Below are positions 31,968 to 40,215 of a stretch of DNA of 49,228 bases, piece by piece. The position numbers were made by a program, and so were the translations under genes. Origin of the DNA: an uncultured bacterium (lineage in GTDB: Bacteria; Verrucomicrobiota; Lentisphaeria; Victivallales; UBA1829); contig CASFTV010000040.1 in the NCBI GenBank assembly GCA_949297765.1, positions 1 through 49,228 of the forward strand. The letters are read 5' to 3'. Position 1 is the stretch's first letter, and the number at the start of each line of letters is the position of its first letter. The notes below the pieces were generated by a model. It had not been told where the DNA came from. It saw nothing but the letters and a program-made list of their open reading frames with translations, and did no database searches.

Positions 31968-32648
31968 ATGCGCATCCTTTTCTTTTTTGCGATCATCCTG
32001 ACATTTCCGCTCCATCTTCCCGGAGAGGAATTTGATCCTTCCGCGTGTCCGGATCTGAAGCTCGAACTCCTTCCCGGGAACAACGGATTTTCTCTTTTTC
32101 ATGCGACATCCCGGAACTATCTCCGAAACGACATCGGCTACGATTATGCGGGAATTTCCACCGCAGGAAAACCTTCCCGGAACCGATGGTCCACCCGACT
32201 GCTTCTGCAAATGGCTCCCGGGAAAAGCAAACACCTGAATTTCCTCATGACGATCTCGGAACACGCCACCAAGGGAAGCGACCGCTTTTTCCTCCAGCTG
32301 GACCGCCCCCTCCTGAGCGCTCCGCGCAAACTGATCCCGATCAAAATGAACCGTTCTCCGCGGAAAACACTCACGTTTGAATCCGGAACGGAAACATTGA
32401 CGCTCCACCTGCCGGAACAGAGTGCGGCATTTTCCTCCCGCCCCGACGAACATTGGAGAATCCTCTGGCGCAAAGACGGACTGGACCTGATCTCTCCTTC
32501 AGGAGCGAGAGAAACATGGGACTTTGATCTTCCATTCCGAGTCGGTTTCCGCGGCGCCGAACAGGGAATCACAACCCTTCACCGCCGAAACACATCGACC
32601 AGATATTCCCTAACCCTGTCCCCATCTCCGCCTCCGCCTTTTCCGTGA
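31968..32648 (+). CDS. Exported hypothetical protein
   Basis: 226 residues from ATG 31968, chosen because it gives a clean signal peptide (MRILFFFAIILTFPLHLPGE) and GGGA lies 8 bases upstream; GTG 31938 or ATG 31944 would overlap the previous gene. No family recognised. The body reads as beta-rich, with LLLQMAPGKSKHLNFLMTISEH and LFLQLDRPLL-like text, and ends in a proline run (SPSPPPPFP) just before a 72-bp repeat. Probably cotranscribed with the SH3b-like gene. Confidence 0.55.
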   Translation: MRILFFFAIILTFPLHLPGEEFDPSACPDLKLELLPGNNGFSLFHATSRNYLRNDIGYDYAGISTAGKPSRNRWSTRLLLQMAPGKSKHLNFLMTISEHATKGSDRFFLQLDRPLLSAPRKLIPIKMNRSPRKTLTFESGTETLTLHLPEQSAAFSSRPDEHWRILWRKDGLDLISPSGARETWDFDLPFRVGFRGAEQGITTLHRRNTSTRYSLTLSPSPPPPFP

Positions 32649-32660
32649 AGGAAAAGGCTT

Positions 32661-32732
32661 TCGAAAAAGGTTTGGAAAAGGAAGAGCGCGAGAAGGAAAG
32701 AACCTTTCCTCAAAAGGTTTTTCCTTCTCGCA
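32661..32732. repeat. 72-bp hairpin repeat, copy 1
   Basis: Identical over 72 bases to 40128-40199, same orientation. Bases 32688-32731 fold into a near perfect 19-bp hairpin: outer 12-bp arm 32688-32699 with 32720-32731, inner 7-bp arm 32701-32707 with 32713-32719, one bulged G and loop CCTCA. It lies about 95 bases past the stop of the giant GH2 gene (minus strand) and just past the end of the preceding plus-strand gene. Read on the minus strand, a pyrimidine-rich tract follows the hairpin, so it may terminate transcription. Confidence 0.95.
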
Positions 32733-32782
32733 CCGCCTTTCCGCATCTGCCTTTCTGCATCCGTCTTCCCGTCTTTCCGCAT

Positions 32783-32819
32783 CCCTCCACCGCCATCTTT
32801 TACTCCATGCGGTGGAGGG
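32783..32819. terminator. Hairpin past the giant GH2-like gene
   Basis: Perfect 11-bp stem (CCCTCCACCGC 32783-32793, GCGGTGGAGGG 32809-32819) with a 15-base loop, 8 bases beyond the stop at 32827. No U-run follows on the minus strand, so it may act with the nearby 72-bp repeat rather than alone. Confidence 0.6.
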
Positions 32820-32826
32820 CGGAAAT

Positions 32827-35800
32827 TTACCAGTGATAATACCGATAGGGATCATCCTCCGGGATTGCCTGATCGGCGTGCATCCGGAAGACATCGCGAA
32901 TGGAGAACAGGCGGGGAGAGCCTGCGATTCCCCCTACGTTGAAAATATCGTTGCAGAGGATGACGATTTCATGGCGTCCGGGCTTCAGTTCTCCCGGGGC
33001 GAAACGGTATTTCCGGGAGACATTCCAGTAATCTTTCGGATTGGTCTTTTTTGTAATTTCCCCGAGGAATTTTCCATCCATCCAGATCCAGCTTTCGTCA
33101 TCCACGGCGCCGATTTCCAGTTCGAGGGGTTCCGCGGCAAGAGCCGGAGCGAGATCAAAGCTCTTCCGATACCAGAAATATCCGTTTTTCCCTTTCAGCT
33201 CCGGAATATCCTGATTGAACATGCCGGGGACATTGACCTTTCTCCAGTTCCGGACGTTTCTGAAATCCGGGAGATTGTTTCCTTTGCGAAGAGTCCCTTT
33301 GAGATCCTCCATGCCTTCCCAGGAGCCGGAGAGGGCGAGCGACATACTGGTCTGCGCTGCGGCCGCGCGGAACTGATCGGCCAGACCGGTTTCCGCTTCT
33401 GCTCCGAGATTGGCGAGCAGACGCGACGCGGTATAAAGTCCCCGGCGGATCGTAGTCCTCTTGATATACTCTTTTCCATTGATCCGGTACGGCGGCATCT
33501 GATAAAACACAACCGTTCCTTTTCCGATCCGGACGCTCCGGAGCAGACGTCCTCCGGCGGAGTCCGCGGGGAACGCCGCAAACGTTTCCTCATAGCGCAG
33601 ATGGAGATCCGCATCGCAGAGGCCCTCGAATTCCGGCGTTTCCGCCAGCTGCGGGACGCGGTCGGTGTAAAAATTCCCCTCTTCCACGGCGAGATCCGGC
33701 ACAAGACGGCGGATTTCCGCGGCGTTCCATCCGAGCGCAAGGACCTTTCCTCCGCCGTTCAGCGTCTGCAGAAGATTCTCCGGAAGAGCCTCTCCGGAAG
33801 AAACCACCAGAAGTGCATTCCCGGGCAGAGGTTCGGACGCCGGCGAAGCGGGAATCCGCAGCTGTTCCAGCAGTTTGCGCGCATCCTGCCCCCGGTAGAA
33901 GACCGGGCGCGTTTCGGGCGTTGCACAGTTCTCCAGAAGAGCGAGAAGTTCCGCCAGAGTATTTTCCGCCTGCGGCTCATTGCGGGTGCGTCCCGAAACG
34001 TTGAGCTGACAGAAAAGGATTTTCACCTTTCCTTCGCGGAAGAGAAGCGCCGGGGCGTACTGGAGATCGAATCCGCCGTGGTAGATGGGCAGCCAGTTTC
34101 CGCGCGACGGCTTTTCCGGCAGAAACTCGGCGACATTTCCGCGCTGTCCGCTGTACCAGATGTGCGTATTCATAAATCCGTTCCAGGAACTCTTCGGGTA
34201 TTGGCGGTTGATCTCCGCGCCCGCCATGAAATAAGGACGCAGAGTCGAACTACCCCTCCAGTCGGAGAGGACGGCCGATGCTGTATTCCCGACCGGGAAC
34301 AGAGTCCGCAGTCCGTGTTCCGCTCCCCGGATTCCCAGACGGTTCAGCTGTTCCAGTTTCTGCTCCAGAACAAAAAGCCGGAGTCCTTTCTTCAAACGGT
34401 CGGAAAGCGGGAAGGGGATCGAATCCATTCCGCCGCGTCCGATCACCAGCATGTCGATTCCGTCCAGATCGCTCTCTTTCCGGATCTCTTTTGTCCGTAT
34501 TCCCAGCGTTTTCATCAGAGGCGCGGCCGTTTTTTCAGGATCCCACACGCCGATCCGTCCCCGCAGACGCACCGCGGGCGGAGGCAGTATGGAGAAGGAA
34601 AACGAATCCCGGAGAACATCCCCTTCCGCAAAGCGGAATTCCGCATCAATCTGTCCGCGTCCCGCCGGAGCCTTGTCCGGAATTCTGAACTGGATCGGTA
34701 TTTCCGCCCGTTCGCCGGGCCGGATCCGGACGGAGGAGGCAATCCATTTTCCCGTTTTCCCGGTTTTCCAGCGGTATTCGACCGTCTGATCGTGCCGGGT
34801 GTCATTGAGAATCAACAGAGATTTTTCCACCGTCTCCCCCGGACGGAAATGGGAGGACTGTTCCGTGAAATCTCCCGCTTTCCCCGCAATCCATCCAAGC
34901 TGTTCCCGATACCCGTACTCCAGCGCTTTTCCGGTCGGATTCACGCGGAACGTGCTGAACGGATCGCTCAGGAGATAGCTGGACGGACGAATCCGGTCGG
35001 CAACCGGCCCCGGCGCCTTCAGATTTTTGAACCGGTCGGGATGAAGGGAGACATTCACCGCTTTGACTATATCGTGAAAACTGGAATGATCCCACGGCTG
35101 GAATCCGGAAAGTCCCCGGGCCCGCAGATCGCGGAGATTGCGCGTCAGCATCATGGAGCGCACCTTGTGTGTGGACGGATCGCGCAGGACATCCCCGGCA
35201 GTCAGAAAGCGGGTCGGCGTATTGTTCTTCGCGGCGGCGTATTCCCGCCGGAACATCCGCATTTTCGCTTCATTGAGCGTGTAGGCTTCCTCGCCGAGAT
35301 ATTCCGCGTTGAATTCATCCAGCCAACTTCCCTGCACTTCGGGAGAGCGCCAGATAAACGCGGGTCCCCGGTTGCTCGACCAGCTCGCCACATGCGGAAT
35401 GCCGTATTCCACGAAAAGGATCGGCATGGTTCCTTTCTTCTCCCAGTGTTCCAGCCAGTCGGAGCGTTCCTGGGCGGGTACCCAGTTCAGATAGAAATTC
35501 TGCGCGGAGATTCTGCCCAGATTGCCGGCGTCGTGATGGTAGACGGGCCGGGTCGGATCAATGGATCGGATGATCGCTTCCGCCTTGAGTCCGGCGGCCC
35601 GGCGTTCGGTTCCGAGTCCGGCATCTTCCGGACGCCAGTCGGTTCCCATTGTCAGCGGATTCTGCATGTCGGCATAGCCGAGCGCGTTGTGGTTGACCGC
35701 GTAAAGAACCAGTCCGGGAACGTTCTGCACGCGGCGGATCCGGTAGAGACAGAGTTTCCGGTAGGCAGCGGCCGTTGCGGGATCATCAAGATTCCCGCCG

Positions 35801-38004
35801 AAATCGGTGATCGCATGCGGCATCGCAAGCGAGGTGAGAATCCCGTATTTCGAAAGGACCGTGCGGAACTGATCGTTGTAGCTGTTGCCGCCGATCCGGA
35901 AATTGTAGCAGCGGTCGCCGTCGAAGAGATAGTTGATGCCGATTGATTTCGCCGTGCGGGCAAGATGGACATACTTTTCCCGTGTCGCATCCGCGGCGGA
36001 ACCCGTGTGGTTGATCGGAAGGGAGCGGAGATGGATCGTTTTGCCGTTGAGAACCAGGTTCCGTCCTTCGATCGCGAATTCCCGCACCCCGAATTCCTCT
36101 GGATACAAGCGGTCCAGTGCGTTACCGGAGGCATCCCGGAGGGTCATGTCGAGCGTATAGAGGTGGTCCGGCGTGTCGATGTCCCAGAGTTTCGCATCCC
36201 GCCAGATGGAGCGGAAGGTGTGACGGAACTCTGCTTTCCCGTCGGTTTGGAAGGGAGCCGAGCGGAAGGTTTTGACGATTTTTCCGTTCTCGCGGATGAC
36301 CGCCTCCAGCGTATAGCGTCCGGCGGGAAGTTTGTTGAATCCGGTGTCGAAGAGGATGGAGCCGTCGGAAACCGGACGGGTTTCGATGCGCACATCGCTG
36401 ATCTCATGCCGCGCCGGGACCGAGAGCAGCCACGCATCGCCGACAAGTCCCTTGTTCGGCAGCTCCAGACGGGCTTTGTATTCCCGGCTCATCCCCATGA
36501 AATGACTGAATTCAGCCGGGTCGGCGGAAAGACGGATCCGCAGCTTCTGCTTTGTTCCCGGTTTCACCAGAGAGGTGATTTCCAGTTCTCCGCCCGGGAA
36601 GGTCAGCTCTCCCGCGCGGACCCCGTCGACAAAGAAGAGTGCGACGCCCTGAATCAGGTCAAAATCCAGCTTGATTTTCCGTCCCTTCCATTCCGCGGGG
36701 ACGGTGAATTCCCGCTCATACCATCCGCAGCGGAGATCCTGTTCCCGGACACCTCTCATCTCCCGCGCAGGCAGATAGAAAAGATGATCGCAGGCACGGT
36801 TGGTCCGGTCGGGCCAGGCCGCCGGAACTTTGAACCATCCCCATCCGTCGTTCGGCGGGTTTTCCCGCTCCGCCGCGAGAAATGCCGGACGGAAACGCCA
36901 CAGTCCGTTCAGCGACACCTTTTCCCGGAACGGTGTTGTCACGCGCGCCGCATCGTCAAGACGGAACAGCGCTTCGGGTGCCGATCCGTCCGGCGGCGGA
37001 AGATTCCGGATTTCCCGGATCAGTCGAACGTCCACATCCTCAATCGCCACCGTTCCCGAAGCACCGTAATTTGCCGGAACGACCTGGAGAACCGGCGCTC
37101 CCCGGGGAATCGCGTATGTCCGGTCAATCTCCTGGCGCTCATAGGTGCCGAGAAAGGTCGGAATTTCCAGATATCTGCCGAAGAGTTTTCCGGAACGATC
37201 CCGGAACATCATATCCAGTCTTGCGTTCTGCCAGCTCAGCTTTCCCCGGACAACGCGGTCGGTCCGGATGCTGTACCGGACCCGGACCTCCGCTCCGGGA
37301 TGATCGGCGGGAAGCGCGGAAAGCTCCGGCGGAAGCGGGATTGGAATGGAGAGAATGCACGATCCGCGATCCATGTAAAACGATCCCTTCCCGTTCCGCC
37401 ACTCTACGCGCATTCCCGGCGGAATCGCCCGTTTTCCGAGCGCCTGCGGCGTCAGGAGATTGGTGTCGAACGGAATTTGCGAAACGAGAAAATCCCGGTA
37501 CTCCTGTTCGGAGAGCGCACGCAGGACCAGATCCGAAAATTCAATTTTTCCGCCGGTCCCGAAATTGCCCGGGTCCAGACGCAGCTCCGCCGCCCCCTCC
37601 GGAACCGGATAGGCGCGCAGACAATTCACAAACTCCTTCTGCGTTCCGGAAGCCCCGAACACCGCCGGCCATTCGCCGACCGCTTCGCCGTTCCGGGAGT
37701 GGAACCGCATTGCCATGCGTCCGTTCCGCCAGCCTTCTTTCCCGGGAGTCAGTCCGGTCGCGCGCATCTTCATGGAAAGCAGAAGAGCTTTGCAGTTCCG
37801 GGGAATGCGGAGACGAAAACCGGTCCGGCCTGGCCCGTCGACCGCGATCCGGAGCCGTCCGTTTTCAGCGGAAAGAGTCACATTTTTCTGCGTTTGCCAT
37901 CCGTTCAGCGGCCGGTCGCCCGGTGAGAGCAGAAGATTCCCGCTCTCCGCAAACACGGAAAACGAAAGCGTCAGAAGAAGGAGAAGTCGTTGTTTCAGAT
38001 TCAT
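32827..38004 (-). CDS. Giant exported GH2-like multidomain protein
   Basis: 1725 residues with a signal peptide (about 1-19, SFSVFA/ESG); AGGAGG before the start. Order: two CBM-like beta domains (about 25-165 and 200-340), GH2 sugar-binding domain (about 355-510, SLNGLWRFRPAF), Ig-like domain (510-610), GH2 TIM barrel (620-1000), beta domain, a glutamine-amidotransferase-like Rossmann region (about 1150-1530), and a second GH2-type jelly roll at the C-terminus (about 1580-1700). The nucleophile is kept (VEYGIPHV, about E866), but where the acid/base GNE normally sits the text is VLYAVNHNALGY (about 771), with no Glu. So it may be an unusual or non-canonical glycosidase, or a binding protein. 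It follows the pseudopilin gene on the same strand. Confidence 0.8.
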   Translation of the reverse strand: MNLKQRLLLLLTLSFSVFAESGNLLLSPGDRPLNGWQTQKNVTLSAENGRLRIAVDGPGRTGFRLRIPRNCKALLLSMKMRATGLTPGKEGWRNGRMAMRFHSRNGEAVGEWPAVFGASGTQKEFVNCLRAYPVPEGAAELRLDPGNFGTGGKIEFSDLVLRALSEQEYRDFLVSQIPFDTNLLTPQALGKRAIPPGMRVEWRNGKGSFYMDRGSCILSIPIPLPPELSALPADHPGAEVRVRYSIRTDRVVRGKLSWQNARLDMMFRDRSGKLFGRYLEIPTFLGTYERQEIDRTYAIPRGAPVLQVVPANYGASGTVAIEDVDVRLIREIRNLPPPDGSAPEALFRLDDAARVTTPFREKVSLNGLWRFRPAFLAAERENPPNDGWGWFKVPAAWPDRTNRACDHLFYLPAREMRGVREQDLRCGWYEREFTVPAEWKGRKIKLDFDLIQGVALFFVDGVRAGELTFPGGELEITSLVKPGTKQKLRIRLSADPAEFSHFMGMSREYKARLELPNKGLVGDAWLLSVPARHEISDVRIETRPVSDGSILFDTGFNKLPAGRYTLEAVIRENGKIVKTFRSAPFQTDGKAEFRHTFRSIWRDAKLWDIDTPDHLYTLDMTLRDASGNALDRLYPEEFGVREFAIEGRNLVLNGKTIHLRSLPINHTGSAADATREKYVHLARTAKSIGINYLFDGDRCYNFRIGGNSYNDQFRTVLSKYGILTSLAMPHAITDFGGNLDDPATAAAYRKLCLYRIRRVQNVPGLVLYAVNHNALGYADMQNPLTMGTDWRPEDAGLGTERRAAGLKAEAIIRSIDPTRPVYHHDAGNLGRISAQNFYLNWVPAQERSDWLEHWEKKGTMPILFVEYGIPHVASWSSNRGPAFIWRSPEVQGSWLDEFNAEYLGEEAYTLNEAKMRMFRREYAAAKNNTPTRFLTAGDVLRDPSTHKVRSMMLTRNLRDLRARGLSGFQPWDHSSFHDIVKAVNVSLHPDRFKNLKAPGPVADRIRPSSYLLSDPFSTFRVNPTGKALEYGYREQLGWIAGKAGDFTEQSSHFRPGETVEKSLLILNDTRHDQTVEYRWKTGKTGKWIASSVRIRPGERAEIPIQFRIPDKAPAGRGQIDAEFRFAEGDVLRDSFSFSILPPPAVRLRGRIGVWDPEKTAAPLMKTLGIRTKEIRKESDLDGIDMLVIGRGGMDSIPFPLSDRLKKGLRLFVLEQKLEQLNRLGIRGAEHGLRTLFPVGNTASAVLSDWRGSSTLRPYFMAGAEINRQYPKSSWNGFMNTHIWYSGQRGNVAEFLPEKPSRGNWLPIYHGGFDLQYAPALLFREGKVKILFCQLNVSGRTRNEPQAENTLAELLALLENCATPETRPVFYRGQDARKLLEQLRIPASPASEPLPGNALLVVSSGEALPENLLQTLNGGGKVLALGWNAAEIRRLVPDLAVEEGNFYTDRVPQLAETPEFEGLCDADLHLRYEETFAAFPADSAGGRLLRSVRIGKGTVVFYQMPPYRINGKEYIKRTTIRRGLYTASRLLANLGAEAETGLADQFRAAAAQTSMSLALSGSWEGMEDLKGTLRKGNNLPDFRNVRNWRKVNVPGMFNQDIPELKGKNGYFWYRKSFDLAPALAAEPLELEIGAVDDESWIWMDGKFLGEITKKTNPKDYWNVSRKYRFAPGELKPGRHEIVILCNDIFNVGGIAGSPRLFSIRDVFRMHADQAIPEDDPYRYYHW

Positions 38005-38066
38005 CGGGGATGCCTCCTGTTGATTCAGTTGATGTCCGGATCCGGCGTCTTCCTCCGTCTGGAGGG

Positions 38067-38885
38067 TCAGAGCCCGGATTGAAAAAGTCTCCCGTTCGGA
38101 TCAATGGTGCAGGTGATCGGAAGAGGAAGCCTTGCAAGATTCTCTCTGGAACGGCTTTCCACATGTCCGTCAAAAAAGAGAAGATTTCCGTAGTTGTTGT
38201 GCCAGAGTTTCATCGCCGCATTGCTTTCCGGTGTATCCAGTTTCACCGCCGCCGCTCCTTTTCGCAGGGAGTCGGCGGATGCCGCGGAGTAGCCGGAATC
38301 CGTAATCAGCGGAGAAACCGAAGGCCGCTTCGCCCGGGTGAACAGATAGAATTTGCTGTCCGCGCTGAGCCGTCTCCAGACATCGCCGAACGACGCGACA
38401 AATTCCTGCTCCGACGCCGCATTCTGCATGACCCCCGAATCTCCGTACTTTACAATTCCGTAGGTGAACAGATGCCGGGATCCTCCCTCCGATTCCGTAC
38501 TCGGACAGTGAAACAGCTTTTCCGGAAGATTCCCCGCAATCGGGAAGCCGGAAAGCGCATTCCCGTTGATGTCGTAATACCGGTATCCGAGGAACAGCGG
38601 CCAGGTGGTGTAGTAACTCTGATACTTCATCATAATCGGAAAGTACCCATCCGAATTTTCCGTATAAAGCTGGATTCCGATCCCGATCTGCTTCAGATTT
38701 GAACTGCAGCGGATCGCCCGTGATTTCTCCCTCGCTTTGCCCAGTGCGGGAAGCAGAAGCGCCGCAAGGATTCCGAGAATCGCAACAACGATCAGAAGTT
38801 CTATAAGCGTAAATCTCCATCCCGTTTTCCGGGATCTGTTCATGCCGTGTATGGAAACGCGGCTCCATCTGCGGATTCGTTTCAT
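38067..38885 (-). CDS. DUF1559-type pseudopilin with prepilin N-methylation signal
   Basis: 272 residues from ATG 38885 (AAAGGGTG ribosome site). The N-terminus carries the type IV/II prepilin signal [32 protein letters not shown]; residue -1 is Arg24, not the usual Gly, a form I believe occurs in this phylum. Behind it come [24 protein letters not shown] and [12 protein letters not shown], typical of the DUF1559 group. No pilus assembly genes are near, which fits the dispersed, multi-copy state of such genes. It sits between a LacI regulator and the giant GH2-like gene, so it may help deliver or dock that protein. Confidence 0.9.
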   Translation of the reverse strand: MKRIRRWSRVSIHGMNRSRKTGWRFTLIELLIVVAILGILAALLLPALGKAREKSRAIRCSSNLKQIGIGIQLYTENSDGYFPIMMKYQSYYTTWPLFLGYRYYDINGNALSGFPIAGNLPEKLFHCPSTESEGGSRHLFTYGIVKYGDSGVMQNAASEQEFVASFGDVWRRLSADSKFYLFTRAKRPSVSPLITDSGYSAASADSLRKGAAAVKLDTPESNAAMKLWHNNYGNLLFFDGHVESRSRENLARLPLPITCTIDPNGRLFQSGL

Positions 38886-38966
38886 TTTCACCCTTTCTGT
38901 TGATTCTGGAGTTTTCCGGAAGGAAAATGCCGTCTGAGGACCGCGGTTTCCTCCGGCGCAGCCCGG

Positions 38967-39995
38967 TCAGGAAACCGTGCGGATTCTTTCATCGGAAAAG
39001 GAAACCGGAATTTTCATTTGAACCAGCTCTTTTTTTGCTTCCATCAGAGCAAGGAGCTGTTCCACGGCGTTTTTTCCGATTGCAACATCATTGGTCAGAG
39101 CAGAGATGAAGCGGTCCGATTCGAGACGGGTCTGCTTCTGTCCGTCGAAACACCCGATCGGAATGGAGAGCGAGTGCTGTTCCATGTATCGGGCCGCTCC
39201 TCTGGCAAGCTGAGGAGCGGTTGCGACAAGAGCGTCGTAAGTTCCGTTTTCCAGCAGCTCCGCGGCGAGCCGTTCTCCATCCGCCTCCGTGTAGTCGCTG
39301 TACCGGATGGCGTCCGGGGAGGGGATGACACCGGCGCTTTCCATTCCCGCGAGAAGCTGCGGAATGATGGAGGTGTCCGCTTTTCCCGCCAGCCAGCAGA
39401 AGGAGCGGCAGCCGTCCTCCTTCAGACGGGCGGCGATACCCCGGGCCGACTGCTCATAATCGCTCACAATGTAATGCAGCGGCGGATTTTCCTTTCCGGA
39501 ATCCGGAATCGAGGTCAGAAAAATCCGCGGACCGCTCAGCTCCGCCAGCAGTTCCAGATCCCGTTCCGACCGGTGCGCTCCCCAGATCAGCAGTCCGTCC
39601 AGCAGTCCCGAGCTGAACATCCCCGCATACCGGTTTTCCTGTTTGTATTCCGGACGGTTGAACAGCAGAAGCAGATTGTACGCCGTTCCGCACAACGCCT
39701 CTTCGATTCCGCTCATGATCTCGGCAAAATGCGTGTCGTGAAACACATTGTGCCCCATTTCGTCCTGCGACGGAACCAGAAGCCCGATGACAAAACTGCG
39801 CCGCATGAAAAACCGCTGCGCATTCACGTTCGGAACATAATTAAGTTCCCGCGCCGCTTTCCGCACTTTCTCCTGCGTGCTCTTTGGAATCGAAAGCTCC
39901 TCCGCCGGATAATTCAGAACCTTCGAAACCGTACAGGTGCTCAAGCCCACATGCCGCGCCAGTTCCCGTATTGTACAGCTCTTCCGCTTCCCCAT
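38967..39995 (-). CDS. LacI-family transcriptional regulator
   Basis: 342 residues from ATG 39995, chosen because GGAG lies 6 bases upstream; ATG 40007 has none. The DNA-binding headpiece is TIRELARHVGLSTCTVSKVLN with hinge NYVPNVNAQRFF, followed by a periplasmic-binding-protein-like effector domain (FVIGLLVPSQ, SDYEQSARGIAARLKEDG, ALTNDVAIGKNAVEQLL). It should repress its own promoter through the tandem sites just upstream, and by read-through control the pseudopilin and the giant GH2-like gene. Effector unknown, presumably a sugar released by that protein. Confidence 0.93.
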   Translation of the reverse strand: MGKRKSCTIRELARHVGLSTCTVSKVLNYPAEELSIPKSTQEKVRKAARELNYVPNVNAQRFFMRRSFVIGLLVPSQDEMGHNVFHDTHFAEIMSGIEEALCGTAYNLLLLFNRPEYKQENRYAGMFSSGLLDGLLIWGAHRSERDLELLAELSGPRIFLTSIPDSGKENPPLHYIVSDYEQSARGIAARLKEDGCRSFCWLAGKADTSIIPQLLAGMESAGVIPSPDAIRYSDYTEADGERLAAELLENGTYDALVATAPQLARGAARYMEQHSLSIPIGCFDGQKQTRLESDRFISALTNDVAIGKNAVEQLLALMEAKKELVQMKIPVSFSDERIRTVS

Positions 39996-40010
39996 CAGAA
40001 TCTCCATGAT

Positions 40011-40035
40011 TTAACACGTTTACTTAACACGTTAA
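40011..40035 (-). promoter_or_regulatory. Tandem operator-like palindromes
   Basis: Two similar 12-mers, TTAACACGTTTA (40011-40022) and TTAACACGTTAA (40024-40035), 13 bases apart; the second is a perfect TTAAC-2-GTTAA palindrome. They lie just downstream of the -10 of the LacI gene promoter, where bound repressor would block transcription. Confidence 0.75.
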
Positions 40036-40039
40036 CTTT

Positions 40040-40068
40040 ATTATACCATATTCCATTGAAAATGTCAA
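40040..40068 (-). promoter_or_regulatory. Consensus promoter of the LacI-pseudopilin-GH2 unit
   Basis: Minus strand: TTGACA (40063-40068), 17-base spacer, TATAAT (40040-40045), a full match to the sigma-70 consensus. An inverted repeat CCATTGA-5-TCAATGG (40053-40071) overlaps the -35. Confidence 0.9.
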
Positions 40069-40127
40069 TGGGGCAATACGAAAAAAACGGAAAATTTTTC
40101 CTTCCTGCGCGGAAGAAGAACAGAGGA

Positions 40128-40199
40128 TCGAAAAAGGTTTGGAAAAGGAAGAGCGCGAGAAGGAAAGAACCTTTCCTCAAAAGGTTTTTCCTTCTCGCA
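40128..40199. repeat. 72-bp hairpin repeat, copy 2
   Basis: Identical to 32661-32732, same orientation, 7467 bases away. The hairpin spans 40155-40198. It starts 17 bases past the stop of the acyltransferase gene (minus strand), so it probably ends the lipid-cassette transcript in the 200 bases before the LacI promoter. Confidence 0.95.
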
Positions 40200-40215
40200 G
40201 AAAGAAGAGAAATAT

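Noticed and set aside
32812-35946. Long plus-strand ORF (1044 codons) opposite the giant GH2-like gene
   Set aside because: It is the antisense shadow of a well supported gene, with no signal, domain or ribosome site; the GC-rich codon bias makes stop-free antisense frames common.
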